From Deltaproteobacteria bacterium (lineage in GTDB: Bacteria > Desulfobacterota > Syntrophia > Syntrophales > JACQWR01): a stretch of 64,000 bases of DNA. Location of the stretch: positions 1 through 64,000 of the forward strand of contig JACQWR010000014.1 in NCBI GenBank assembly GCA_016209105.1, given 5' to 3'. A program made the position numbers and the translations under genes. Positions 1 through 7,114 of the stretch are shown here, piece by piece (within the stretch, counting starts at the first letter, position 1; each line of letters opens with the position of its first letter). The notes beneath the pieces were generated by a model. The model ran no database searches, was not told where the DNA came from, and saw only the letters and a list, made by a program, of their open reading frames with translations.

Positions 1-60
1 CAGCAGTTCTTCAACAACTTGACGTTTGAACTCTCGGCTGAACCTTCGCTGTTGCTTCAT
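1..60 (-). CDS. IS3-family transposase OrfA, N-terminal fragment
   Basis: Only the first 20 codons are inside the window. The peptide begins MKQQRRFSREFKRQVVEE, which matches the basic helix-turn-helix start of IS3-family OrfA proteins. An AAGGATCTTGCC stretch just before the ATG gives a weak ribosome-binding site. The rest of OrfA and all of OrfB lie beyond position 1. Confidence 0.7.
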   Translation of the reverse strand, partial: MKQQRRFSREFKRQVVEELL

Positions 61-140
61 GGCAAGATCCTTTCTTCCCCGGGGGGATGATCCTGCCGAC
101 TACTCTAACATATTTTGTCCAGTCCGGGGGGTGCAGTCCA
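1..140 (-). mobile_element. IS3-family element, partial (runs off window start)
   Basis: This is the upstream end of an insertion sequence whose transposase reads leftward out of the window. The terminal repeat starts at 140 and, on the minus strand, reads TGGACTGCACC followed by a GC-rich stretch, with the TG start typical of IS3-family ends. About 80 bases further in, the orfA reading frame begins. The element interrupts a SIR2-like gene exactly at its terminus. Its other end lies outside the window, so the target duplication cannot be seen. Confidence 0.75.
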
Positions 141-488
141 AAGAGATATTAGCAGATGATCATAGATTGTCGGTATTTCGGGAAGTTCTAGACTGCCGAA
201 ATAGCCATATACGATGTCTTCTATTTCCTTCAGAATTGGCAATCCAGTGTCAGTTTCATACAACTCACTGTAGATTTTCTCAAAATTGCGCCTTCCATTC
301 TTGACCCTTGCACGTCTCAAAACTGGTTCGAGACCAAGCATTGCTATTAGATTATCCATTGTCGGGAGCCCTTTGCCGTTGGCGTCACCTTTGGGAAACG
401 CTTGGACGCTCGCCCCGGCTCCGAGTATGACGACATGGCGGCCCCAGTTACCTGGCTTTTCTAATAGCTGAACTTTCGTAATCTGCAT
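141..488 (-). pseudogene. SIR2-like domain protein, truncated by IS insertion
   Basis: The 116 native codons show the nucleotide-binding start of a SIR2-like protein: HVVILGAGASVQAFP near residues 18-32, followed by LPTMDNL and a helical stretch ending in IPTIYDHLLISL. In related proteins that segment leads into the conserved ATFNWD region. Here the frame instead enters the insertion sequence at 140 and stops at 105 after 11 IS-encoded residues. The gene therefore lacks most of the SIR2 core, including the catalytic histidine region, and is probably inactive. SIR2-like proteins of this type are often NAD-consuming defence effectors; that role is only an inference here. The gene is divergent from the integron-type integrase at 875. 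Confidence 0.7.
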
Positions 489-507
489 CTCTTATTTCCG
501 TAGACCC

Positions 508-640
508 AATGCGCGAGTTGAGCAGTGCCCCGGAGGGGCATCTGTTCGAACTCCTGGTTCTCCCCGCAGCGGAGCGAAGGGAGAATCAGGAGTGAGTTGC
601 TCAACTCGCGCATTCCCCCCGGAGCGGAGCGCCGGGGGGA
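508..640. repeat. Nested inverted repeats between SIR2-like gene and integrase
   Basis: The outer arms 508-524 and 599-615 are complementary over about 16 bases (AATGCGCGAGTTGAGC and its complement). Inside, 551-564 pairs with 580-593 (CTCCTGGTTCTCCC with GGGAGAATCAGGAG). Small GC-rich hairpins lie at about 526-540 and 614-640. The outer arms contain the heptamer GTTGAGC/GCTCAAC, which fits the GTTRRRY/RYYYAAC integron core pattern. The order of the two is the reverse of a complete attC site. The remaining bases of the 489-868 gap hold only the integrase promoter. Confidence 0.6.
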
Positions 641-789
641 ACAAATTATTCTAAAGTTTCTGGATATCTTTCACGACGGGCCAGAATCAGCAGAGCTCCG
701 GCAATTATCCGGTCAGTCATACACTTACCCTCATGACCTGCCGACTACTGCTATCCCATTTTAAATACGGCAGGTTACTTATAAATCTC

Positions 790-818
790 TTGACATAAAT
801 TATGCAACCATTTATCTT
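790..818 (+). promoter_or_regulatory. Predicted sigma-70 promoter of the integrase
   Basis: TTGACA at 790-795 is followed after 17 bases by TATCTT at 813-818. The -35 box is perfect and the -10 box matches 4 of 6 positions. It lies about 55 bases upstream of the preferred start codon at 875. No LexA-type palindrome was recognised over it. Confidence 0.5.
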
Positions 819-874
819 TCTACTTCCGGATATCATGTCAAAATTAAGATTATCATGATGATGGAGATTTGCAT

Positions 875-2362
875 ATGCTGGCGATCCCGACTGCATTGCA
901 GTTGAAATTTGATGAGCAGCTTCAAATCAGAACCATCCCGATCGCCCTGCATGATCCTTATAAGAAGTGGCTTCTCTATTATCTGGACTTCTGCCGGAAG
1001 TATCAATTTCCTCCCAGGCAGGAAAAGAGCCTGCCCCCGTTCCTCAAGAAATTGCAGGATAAGCAGCAATCCAAGATACAACAGGCGCAAGCCGCGGCGG
1101 CGATTACACTCTATTACGACATTTTGAGAGAATCGGGGAAGCTCGGCACGGCCGCTCCGCTTCAACCCGCCGGTCCTCCAGTCAGTTCCCCTTCCACCAC
1201 GATAAAGAAGATGTCCGTCGCTAAGACGTCGGCCATGCAGGCACGGTCCGAAACGATTCCCTCACCTCCCGCAGGTCGCCCCGTCTCAACGCCAAAAACT
1301 ATAAACACCTCAAGGCTATTGGGCTTACCGGGAAAGGTTCCTCCCGAACCGGCGGTCCGGATCGCCCCCGGACCTCTCCCCGCAGGACCGGAAACGAGAG
1401 CTTCCTGGAAAGCGGAATACGCCCGACTGGCGGATGAAATCCGCGTCCGGCATTATTCTTCAAAAACCCTCAGGACGTATCGGGGATGGGTGAAGCAGTT
1501 TCAGACGTTTACGCGCAGCAAGGCCCCCGCTGAACTCTCGACGGACGATGTGAAAGCGTTCCTGACATTCTTGGCCGTGAAGCGAAAGGTGTCGGCAACC
1601 ACCCAAAATCAGGCGTTCAACTCCCTCCTCTTTTTCTATCGCCACGTCTTGTGCAAGGAATTCGGGAAAGTTGACGGTGTGATCAGGGCGAAGAGGAAGC
1701 GCTATATCCCGGTCGTTTTATCCCGGGAGGAGATTGATGCCGTCCTGGCGCATATGGCGCCTCCCTATGACCTTATCGTAAAACTGCTATACGGTTGCGG
1801 ATTGAGGCTTTTTGAGTGCCTGGGGCTTCGCGTGCAATGCCTGAATTACGATGCGGGCGTCTTGACGGTTCATGACGGAAAGGGGCAGAAAGATCGGACG
1901 GTGCCGCTCCCACAGACGATTCTTCCGGAACTCCGGGTGCATTTGGAGTCCCTTAAAGCCCTTCATCGGTATGACCTGGATCGGGGATATGGCGGCGTGT
2001 TTTTGGTGAACGCACTCGAGCAAAAATATAAAAATGCAGCCAAAGAATTTATCTGGCAGTGGTTTTTCCCTGCCAAACACCTGACCCTTGAGACCAATAC
2101 TGGGGAATACCGGCGGTACCATCTGCATGAAACGAATGTCCAGAAGGCGATTAAACAGGCAGTGAGCGCTGCGCAAATCTGCAAACGGGCAAGCGCCCAT
2201 ACGTTTCGCCACAGCTTTGCCAGCCATCTGCTTCAGGAAAATTATGACATACGAACCATCCAGGAGTTATTGGGGCACAGCGATGTGAGGACCACCATGA
2301 TTTATACCCACACGGTGAAGAGCGTCACGCTCAAGGAAGCCCTCAGTCCTCTTGATTTTTAA
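875..2362 (+). CDS. Integron-type tyrosine recombinase with extended N-terminus
   Basis: This 495-residue site-specific recombinase carries the catalytic set of the family: Arg in CGLRLFECLGLR, Lys in GKGQKDRT, HTFRHSF, LLGHSD and the nucleophile Tyr in MIYTHT. Between the Lys and the HxxR motif it has the extra segment (KYKNAAKEFIWQWFFPAKH) that is diagnostic of integron integrases (IntI). Usual IntI proteins have about 320-340 residues. This one has about 170 more at the N-terminus, where residues 5-95 look like a second SAM-like core-binding region, followed by a Pro/Ser/Thr-rich linker. ATG at 875 is chosen over TTG at 869 because GGAG at 863-866 is 8 bases away. No complete attC array is visible beside it. 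Confidence 0.85.
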   Translation: MLAIPTALQLKFDEQLQIRTIPIALHDPYKKWLLYYLDFCRKYQFPPRQEKSLPPFLKKLQDKQQSKIQQAQAAAAITLYYDILRESGKLGTAAPLQPAGPPVSSPSTTIKKMSVAKTSAMQARSETIPSPPAGRPVSTPKTINTSRLLGLPGKVPPEPAVRIAPGPLPAGPETRASWKAEYARLADEIRVRHYSSKTLRTYRGWVKQFQTFTRSKAPAELSTDDVKAFLTFLAVKRKVSATTQNQAFNSLLFFYRHVLCKEFGKVDGVIRAKRKRYIPVVLSREEIDAVLAHMAPPYDLIVKLLYGCGLRLFECLGLRVQCLNYDAGVLTVHDGKGQKDRTVPLPQTILPELRVHLESLKALHRYDLDRGYGGVFLVNALEQKYKNAAKEFIWQWFFPAKHLTLETNTGEYRRYHLHETNVQKAIKQAVSAAQICKRASAHTFRHSFASHLLQENYDIRTIQELLGHSDVRTTMIYTHTVKSVTLKEALSPLDF

Positions 2363-2379
2363 TCATTTCTTCCCGCAGG

Positions 2380-3384
2380 TTATTTCCTCTCCAGCGCGTC
2401 CCGGCAGGAAAGGGCAAGTTCCCGCAGGCGGGGGAGGCGTGCGCGGGTGGCCGCCGTGATGAGGTTTTCGAGACCGGCGGGGATGTGGGCGAGAAATCCC
2501 GACTTGTTCATCTTGAGTCCCAGGTATCCGTAGGCACCCAGGGCCTGCATCAGGCGCTGGGTTGCCGCCATCCAGAACTGCTCCGTGAATTTTTCCCACG
2601 TAACTTCCTGATGCAGCAATGCGTGATAGGAACTGAGCAGCTCCATGCGCTCGGTATCGCTCAGGGTGACATAGGGGTCGCACAAAAGCGAGCCCAGGTC
2701 ATACAGGGGATTGCCGGTACGCATCCCCTGAAAATCAATGAGGACGGGCGCGCCGTTTTTTATCATCACGTTCTGCGACTGGAGGTCGCGGTGCACTAGG
2801 CTGCGCGGGCCTTCCAGGAACCTTTCGGCCAGATCATTCAATTCTTCTTCCAGTGCATTCTGTTCCGTGGGAGTAAGTTTCCTGTGGCAGAATCCCTCCA
2901 CGAAATTCTTGTGGAAGTAATCCCGCTCCCAGCGGTAAAGCCCGGGCGTGAATCCGTCTTCCAGAGTGATACCGTGAGAGGGAAAGTCCTCAAGAGGAAA
3001 AGCGTGGAGCCTGCGGGCGAGCGCCAGCGTCTTCAGGTAATACCCCCTGCGTTCTTTCCAGGGCGCTTCACGGTAAGACCACAGGTCACGATCGCCCAGG
3101 TCTTCCATGATGAGGAAGCGGCGGGCCTCGTCGTGGTTCATAATTCGGGGGACGGTGACGCCGATTTCGCCGAGGAAGTCGGCAATCGTGGCGTACCGGG
3201 GATTCTCCGCGGGCGTGTCCGCGTAGTGCATGAAGATCACCGTGCCCCGATCTCCGCAGTCCGCGCGATAAAAAGACCGCGACGATCCGCCGCGTGCGAT
3301 GGACGAAATGGTAAGCGGGGCCGTCCCCGGCAGTCCCAAGGAGTTCCTCACGAAAAGCGCGATTTCATGGTCCGGAATGTTCAT
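2380..3384 (-). CDS. amgK: Sugar kinase of the aminoglycoside phosphotransferase fold, AmgK-like
   Basis: This 334-residue cytoplasmic kinase has the APH-fold catalytic loop LVHRDLQSQN (Asp200) and the metal-binding Asp217 in LIDFQG. In Pseudomonas, AmgK phosphorylates MurNAc/GlcNAc at the anomeric position for peptidoglycan recycling. The assignment to this subfamily rests mainly on context. The start overlaps the stop of the MurU-like nucleotidyltransferase by four bases (ATGA), and the AmpG-like permease and SpoIID/LytB protein lie further upstream in the same operon. It is the last gene of the operon and converges on the integrase. A choline/ethanolamine-type kinase is the alternative reading. 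Confidence 0.75.
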   Translation of the reverse strand: MNIPDHEIALFVRNSLGLPGTAPLTISSIARGGSSRSFYRADCGDRGTVIFMHYADTPAENPRYATIADFLGEIGVTVPRIMNHDEARRFLIMEDLGDRDLWSYREAPWKERRGYYLKTLALARRLHAFPLEDFPSHGITLEDGFTPGLYRWERDYFHKNFVEGFCHRKLTPTEQNALEEELNDLAERFLEGPRSLVHRDLQSQNVMIKNGAPVLIDFQGMRTGNPLYDLGSLLCDPYVTLSDTERMELLSSYHALLHQEVTWEKFTEQFWMAATQRLMQALGAYGYLGLKMNKSGFLAHIPAGLENLITAATRARLPRLRELALSCRDALERK

Positions 3385-4109
3385 TCTTTTGCTTTCCGTT
3401 TGTTCAGCAGTAAAATATTCATCTTTTCATATTCTTCCGGCGAACCGATGTCGTGCCACTCGCCTTCATCAATCATGACTCCCCCCACCGTCCCCGTTTT
3501 GTTTTTTATCATATCGAGGAAAACGTCTATTACCGACAGCTTAAGACCGGCAGTCAGGCGCGCAAGAAACCTCTTCTCCACGATGTAGATGCCCGTGAAG
3601 AGGCAACTCCGGACGCCGGGATTTCCGAGCACGTGGCGAAGATCGCAGACCTCGCTTCGAGCGTCGATATTGACGTTGAGCGGAGAGCCGGCGCTACGCA
3701 AGGCGAGCGTCACTTCGGACTTGTTTTCCGCGTGGGCGGCGATGAGCCGTGTCAGCGGCAGGTTGCTGATGACGTCGCCGTTGTATACGATCAGCGTGTC
3801 GTCCGCCTCCAGGAGATCCTCGATATTCTTCAATCCCCCTGCCGTATCGAGAAGTTCCGGCTCGTGGCGGAAGATGAGGGGGATGCCCCCCCACCGCCCG
3901 TCCGGAAACACCGTGTGGAAAACCTCTGCGCGGTGATGGGTGTTGATAAGAAAGCGCTCAATGCCGATGGAGAGGAGATGCTCCATGGCGAAGGTGATGA
4001 GCGGGCGTCCTCCCACGGTGATAAGCGGCTTGGGGCGGTCATCCGTCAGGGGACGAAGCCTTGTTCCCAGACCGGCGCCCAGGATAAAGGCGGTCTTCAT
4101 GTTTGCCAT
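3381..4109 (-). CDS. murU: Nucleotidyltransferase, MurU-like (MurNAc-1-phosphate uridylyltransferase)
   Basis: The 242-residue protein starts with the sugar-phosphate nucleotidyltransferase signature GAGLGTRLRPLTDDRPKP, followed by VYNGDVISN, where the Asp is a metal ligand, and ends with the GEWHDIGSPEEY motif of the MurU/RmlA-like group. With the adjacent AmgK-like kinase it would turn MurNAc into UDP-MurNAc, bypassing de novo synthesis. The start ATG at 4109 shares one base with the stop of the permease gene (TAATG), so translational coupling is likely. A longer open frame upstream of 4109 lies inside the permease gene and was not used. Confidence 0.8.
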   Translation of the reverse strand: MANMKTAFILGAGLGTRLRPLTDDRPKPLITVGGRPLITFAMEHLLSIGIERFLINTHHRAEVFHTVFPDGRWGGIPLIFRHEPELLDTAGGLKNIEDLLEADDTLIVYNGDVISNLPLTRLIAAHAENKSEVTLALRSAGSPLNVNIDARSEVCDLRHVLGNPGVRSCLFTGIYIVEKRFLARLTAGLKLSVIDVFLDMIKNKTGTVGGVMIDEGEWHDIGSPEEYEKMNILLLNKRKAKE

Positions 4110-5392
4110 TACGGGGCACCCTTCTTCCCGAACCCCGGGTCTATCTTGACCAGGGCCGTAACGATGAATCCCGGTATCGTAGAGATGACGACCCACACAA
4201 AAAAATGCGGATAGCCGAGATGCTCCTGTATCCAGCCGCTCCACATCGCCGGGATCATCATGCCGAGGGCCATGATGCCCGTGGAAATCGCATAGTGGAC
4301 GGTTTTGCAATCACCGTCGGAGATCATGATCATGTACATGGTGAAGGCCGTAAAGCCGAAACCGTACCCGAACTGTTCCGTGGCCACGGCGAGATTGATG
4401 GTGAGGAGGTCTTGGGGCAGGGCGTAGGCAAGGTAAACAAAGATCAGGTCGGGCAGGTGCATGGCGCACACCATGATCCAGAGCCAGTACTTGAGTCCCT
4501 TGCGGTAGACCGCGTATCCTCCCAAGAGTCCGCCCAGCGTGAGGGCGATGACGCCCACCGTTCCGTAGACGAGACCCACCTCTGCCGTGGTCAGTCCCAG
4601 GCCGCCCTCTGCGCGCGGGTCGAGCAGGAAGGGGGCCACCATTTTTACCAGTTGCGTTTCCGCGAAACGGTAGAAGAGAAAGAAGGCGAGGATGACGCCG
4701 ATATCCTTTTTCCGGAAGAACAGGGCGATCATGCGCCAGAATTCCGCGGGTATTCCGGAGGCGTTCCGGCGGACGGGCCCGTCAACAGCGGGATAGGGCA
4801 GGAGGAAAACGTGGTAGAGAAACAACGCGAGGAAGAACGCCGCCGCTACGAAGAACGTAATCGCCCAGGCCGAGGCGATGGCGATGCCCTTCGTTTCCAA
4901 CCGTCCGGCCAGTATCACGAGAGCGCCTTTGGCGGCGATGGCGGCAACGCGGTAGAACGTGGTGCGCACCCCGACAAACGCCGCCTGCTGATCCTGCTTT
5001 AGCGCCAGCATGTAGAACCCGTCCGCTGCGATATCGTGCGTGGCGGAGCTGAAGGCCATGATCCACAGGAAGGCCAGACTGTAGCGAAAAAACGCCGGCC
5101 CCGTAATCGTGAGCGCCACGCAGGCAAGCGAGGCGCCGATCAACAGCTGGGAGACCACGATCCAGAACCGTTTCGTCCGGAAGAGATCAACGAAGGGGCT
5201 CCAGAAGGGTTTGATGACCCAGGGCAGATAAAGCCAGCTTGTGTAGAGGGCGATATCGGTATTGGAAATGCCGAGCCGTTTGTAGAGAACGACGGAGACC
5301 GTGACGGCCACGATGTAGGGGACGCCCTCGGCCAAATACAGCGAGGGCACCCAGGCCCAGGGGTTGCGGAATTGAACTTTTGCGTTTTCCAT
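4109..5392 (-). CDS. ampG: MFS permease, AmpG-like muropeptide transporter
   Basis: This 427-residue integral membrane protein has about 12 hydrophobic segments and an AmpG-type beginning (NPWAWVPSLYLAEGVPY, then SWLYLPWVIKPFWSP). AmpG proteins import anhydro-muropeptides from the periplasm. ATG at 5392 is preferred because GGGGAAAAG lies directly upstream and the conserved N-terminus begins there. It sits between a SpoIID/LytB-type protein and the MurU/AmgK pair, which fits a complete release-import-reuse chain. The substrate is inferred from family and neighbours only. Confidence 0.8.
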   Translation of the reverse strand: MENAKVQFRNPWAWVPSLYLAEGVPYIVAVTVSVVLYKRLGISNTDIALYTSWLYLPWVIKPFWSPFVDLFRTKRFWIVVSQLLIGASLACVALTITGPAFFRYSLAFLWIMAFSSATHDIAADGFYMLALKQDQQAAFVGVRTTFYRVAAIAAKGALVILAGRLETKGIAIASAWAITFFVAAAFFLALFLYHVFLLPYPAVDGPVRRNASGIPAEFWRMIALFFRKKDIGVILAFFLFYRFAETQLVKMVAPFLLDPRAEGGLGLTTAEVGLVYGTVGVIALTLGGLLGGYAVYRKGLKYWLWIMVCAMHLPDLIFVYLAYALPQDLLTINLAVATEQFGYGFGFTAFTMYMIMISDGDCKTVHYAISTGIMALGMMIPAMWSGWIQEHLGYPHFFVWVVISTIPGFIVTALVKIDPGFGKKGAP

Positions 5393-5403
5393 CTTTTCCC
5401 CGA

Positions 5404-6729
5404 TCAGTAGAGTTTTTTCAATTCCACCCCGCGGAAGTAGTGCCGAAGTATCTCTTCCGCGGAGAATCCCTTTGCAGCCATGACGGCAGCGCCGATCTGG
5501 CACAGGCCGACGCCGTGCCCCCAGCCCGCGCCGTTGATGACGAAGCGCGCGGGGATGCCGTCCGAACCTGCTTCCGTCGAGATGACGAAGGCGCTGCTGA
5601 GAAGATGGCTCCGGGAAAGCCAACGCCGTATCTCCAGTTCCTTCCCCACCGTGACGGTCGCCTTCGATCCCTCGATCCTGAGCCGGGAGATCCTCCCGGA
5701 GGGCCCGCGGGTGAGCGAGACGAGGTTCCTCAGGGTGCCGAAATCAATGCCGGACTTCTCCCGCAGGATTTCCTCCAGCTCGCGCCGTTCGTACTTCACC
5801 CGCCAGCGGAAAAAGTCCCTCGTTTCCTGATCGAAGGCGGGAAGTATCTGCCGCAGGAGCTCGCGGTCGGCGGTGTTGCACCAGGCATGGGGTGCGGAGA
5901 GTATCCATCTCTGCGCGTCCTCCTCCGTCCGGATCGGGGGGTATGCGCTTGCGGAGTCGGCAACCGAAGCAAGGTAGGGCCGGGGCGTATCTTCCCAGGC
6001 AGTCTCGAAATTTTCCGTGAGTCCCCCGCAGGCCTTGTAGTAACGGGCATCACAGATTTTGTTGCCGTAAACGAGAAACTGTCCCTGTGTGGCCTGCACG
6101 GCCGCCGCTGCGGTTTCCGTTACGCCGTCGAGGCCGTGGTAGCGCTGGCAGTGGTCGTCGGCGCAGACGTCGAAAAGTTCGTGATCCTCCCGGTCGTACC
6201 AGCGGATGATTTCACTGTCCGTTCCGGTTGCGCAGGTCGGGGCGGCGCTGTGGTTCGACGGCCTTTGCCCGCGCTCCAGCATGGCGGCGAGCCAGCTCCG
6301 CGACGTGACGGCGTGGGCCTTCAGGAATTCTACGGGCGCCGTCGCCTTCATCTCCGAGGAGATGACGCTCGCGAGGTAGGTTTCGAGGGGTACTTCGTTG
6401 ATGGCGGTGAGCGTTCCATCCCCCTGGGCTATGAGCGTGAGATCACCCTTGAAGGACTGCTCCTGCTTGCGCTCCCAGTGGAAATTCACGCCAATGGTGA
6501 CTCCAATTACGGTGAAGGTTGCATCAGCCCCGCCGGTGAACCGGATTTCCCGACGTGGAACTTTTACCGTTCCGCTGCCGGCCGCGATAATGACGTCTCC
6601 TTCCGCGCGGAAGGCAAAAGGGCCGCTGACGGGCGGTTCCGCTCCGGCATGAAATGCGCCGTTAAACCTTCCCTCCAGGGTGCGGCACCTCTCCGCTATG
6701 CCGACTCGTATGATCGGTTCTCTATTCAT
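5404..6729 (-). CDS. SpoIID/LytB domain protein
   Basis: The 441-residue protein carries a SpoIID/LytB core: VPLETYLASVISSEMKA, then the FLKAHAVTSRSWL helix, a middle region with GLTENFETAWED, and the C-terminal GAGWGHGVGLCQIGA motif. SpoIID enzymes are lytic transglycosylases acting on peptide-stripped glycan strands. No convincing signal peptide is seen from the ATG at 6729. The frame is open to 6837, but that extension lies inside a repeat found again at 12.6 kb, so the shorter start is preferred. It heads the muropeptide recycling operon, 11 bases upstream of the permease gene. The repeat may have removed an original leader. Confidence 0.75.
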   Translation of the reverse strand: MNREPIIRVGIAERCRTLEGRFNGAFHAGAEPPVSGPFAFRAEGDVIIAAGSGTVKVPRREIRFTGGADATFTVIGVTIGVNFHWERKQEQSFKGDLTLIAQGDGTLTAINEVPLETYLASVISSEMKATAPVEFLKAHAVTSRSWLAAMLERGQRPSNHSAAPTCATGTDSEIIRWYDREDHELFDVCADDHCQRYHGLDGVTETAAAAVQATQGQFLVYGNKICDARYYKACGGLTENFETAWEDTPRPYLASVADSASAYPPIRTEEDAQRWILSAPHAWCNTADRELLRQILPAFDQETRDFFRWRVKYERRELEEILREKSGIDFGTLRNLVSLTRGPSGRISRLRIEGSKATVTVGKELEIRRWLSRSHLLSSAFVISTEAGSDGIPARFVINGAGWGHGVGLCQIGAAVMAAKGFSAEEILRHYFRGVELKKLY

Positions 6730-6730
6730 C

Positions 6731-6849
6731 GAAATTCCGGACTTAAGTTTCCCCTGTCGGGTCAGTGCCGGGCTGCGGCCAAACGATGCGAGCGGGGCTG
6801 TACGTGCCATATCAGAAAGGGGTTCATAATTCAACAAGTCTAAGTCGGG
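6731..6849. repeat. 119-bp direct repeat, copy A
   Basis: This segment is about 88% identical to 12584-12701 in the same orientation, beginning GAAATTCCGGACTTAAG and ending AACAAGTCTAAGTCGGG. Copy A begins two bases upstream of the spoIID-like start codon, and copy B has cut a histidine kinase gene. It encodes nothing recognisable and resembles an insertion-sequence end or a small non-autonomous element. The next bases (6850-6872, GATGCGCCCCCGGTCCTTAA) match part of the palindromic repeat family at 55262-55285. The rest of the gap to 7114 shows nothing else clear. Confidence 0.7.
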
Positions 6850-7114
6850 GCAGATGCGCCCCCGGTCCTTAAAGCCTGAAACACCTGGGCTTATGGCTTA
6901 TCAAATCAAAGCTTGTCCCATACTCGATACGGGAACCAACTCAAAAGACTCACTGACAAGTAGGTGACAACGTGATTCCACAGGTAGGAATATTTGGAAA
7001 AATTAGGAAGCTTTTTTACACGGTCATTCCTGTAATCCGCACTTGATGTATTCCTCCAAATATGCAACACTTCAATATATAATGCATTTTACTATTCTCT
7101 CAGGAGATTAGACC

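Noticed and set aside
508-615. Complete attC recombination site formed by GTTGAGC and GCTCAAC arms
   Set aside because: The two heptamers are in the order GTTRRRY...RYYYAAC, the reverse of a real attC on either strand. Only a single attI-type core remains possible.
92-748. 13-base match CCTGCCGACTACT at 92 and 736 as a target or end repeat of the IS element
   Set aside because: The match does not extend, neither copy is at an element boundary, and it can occur by chance or from old debris.
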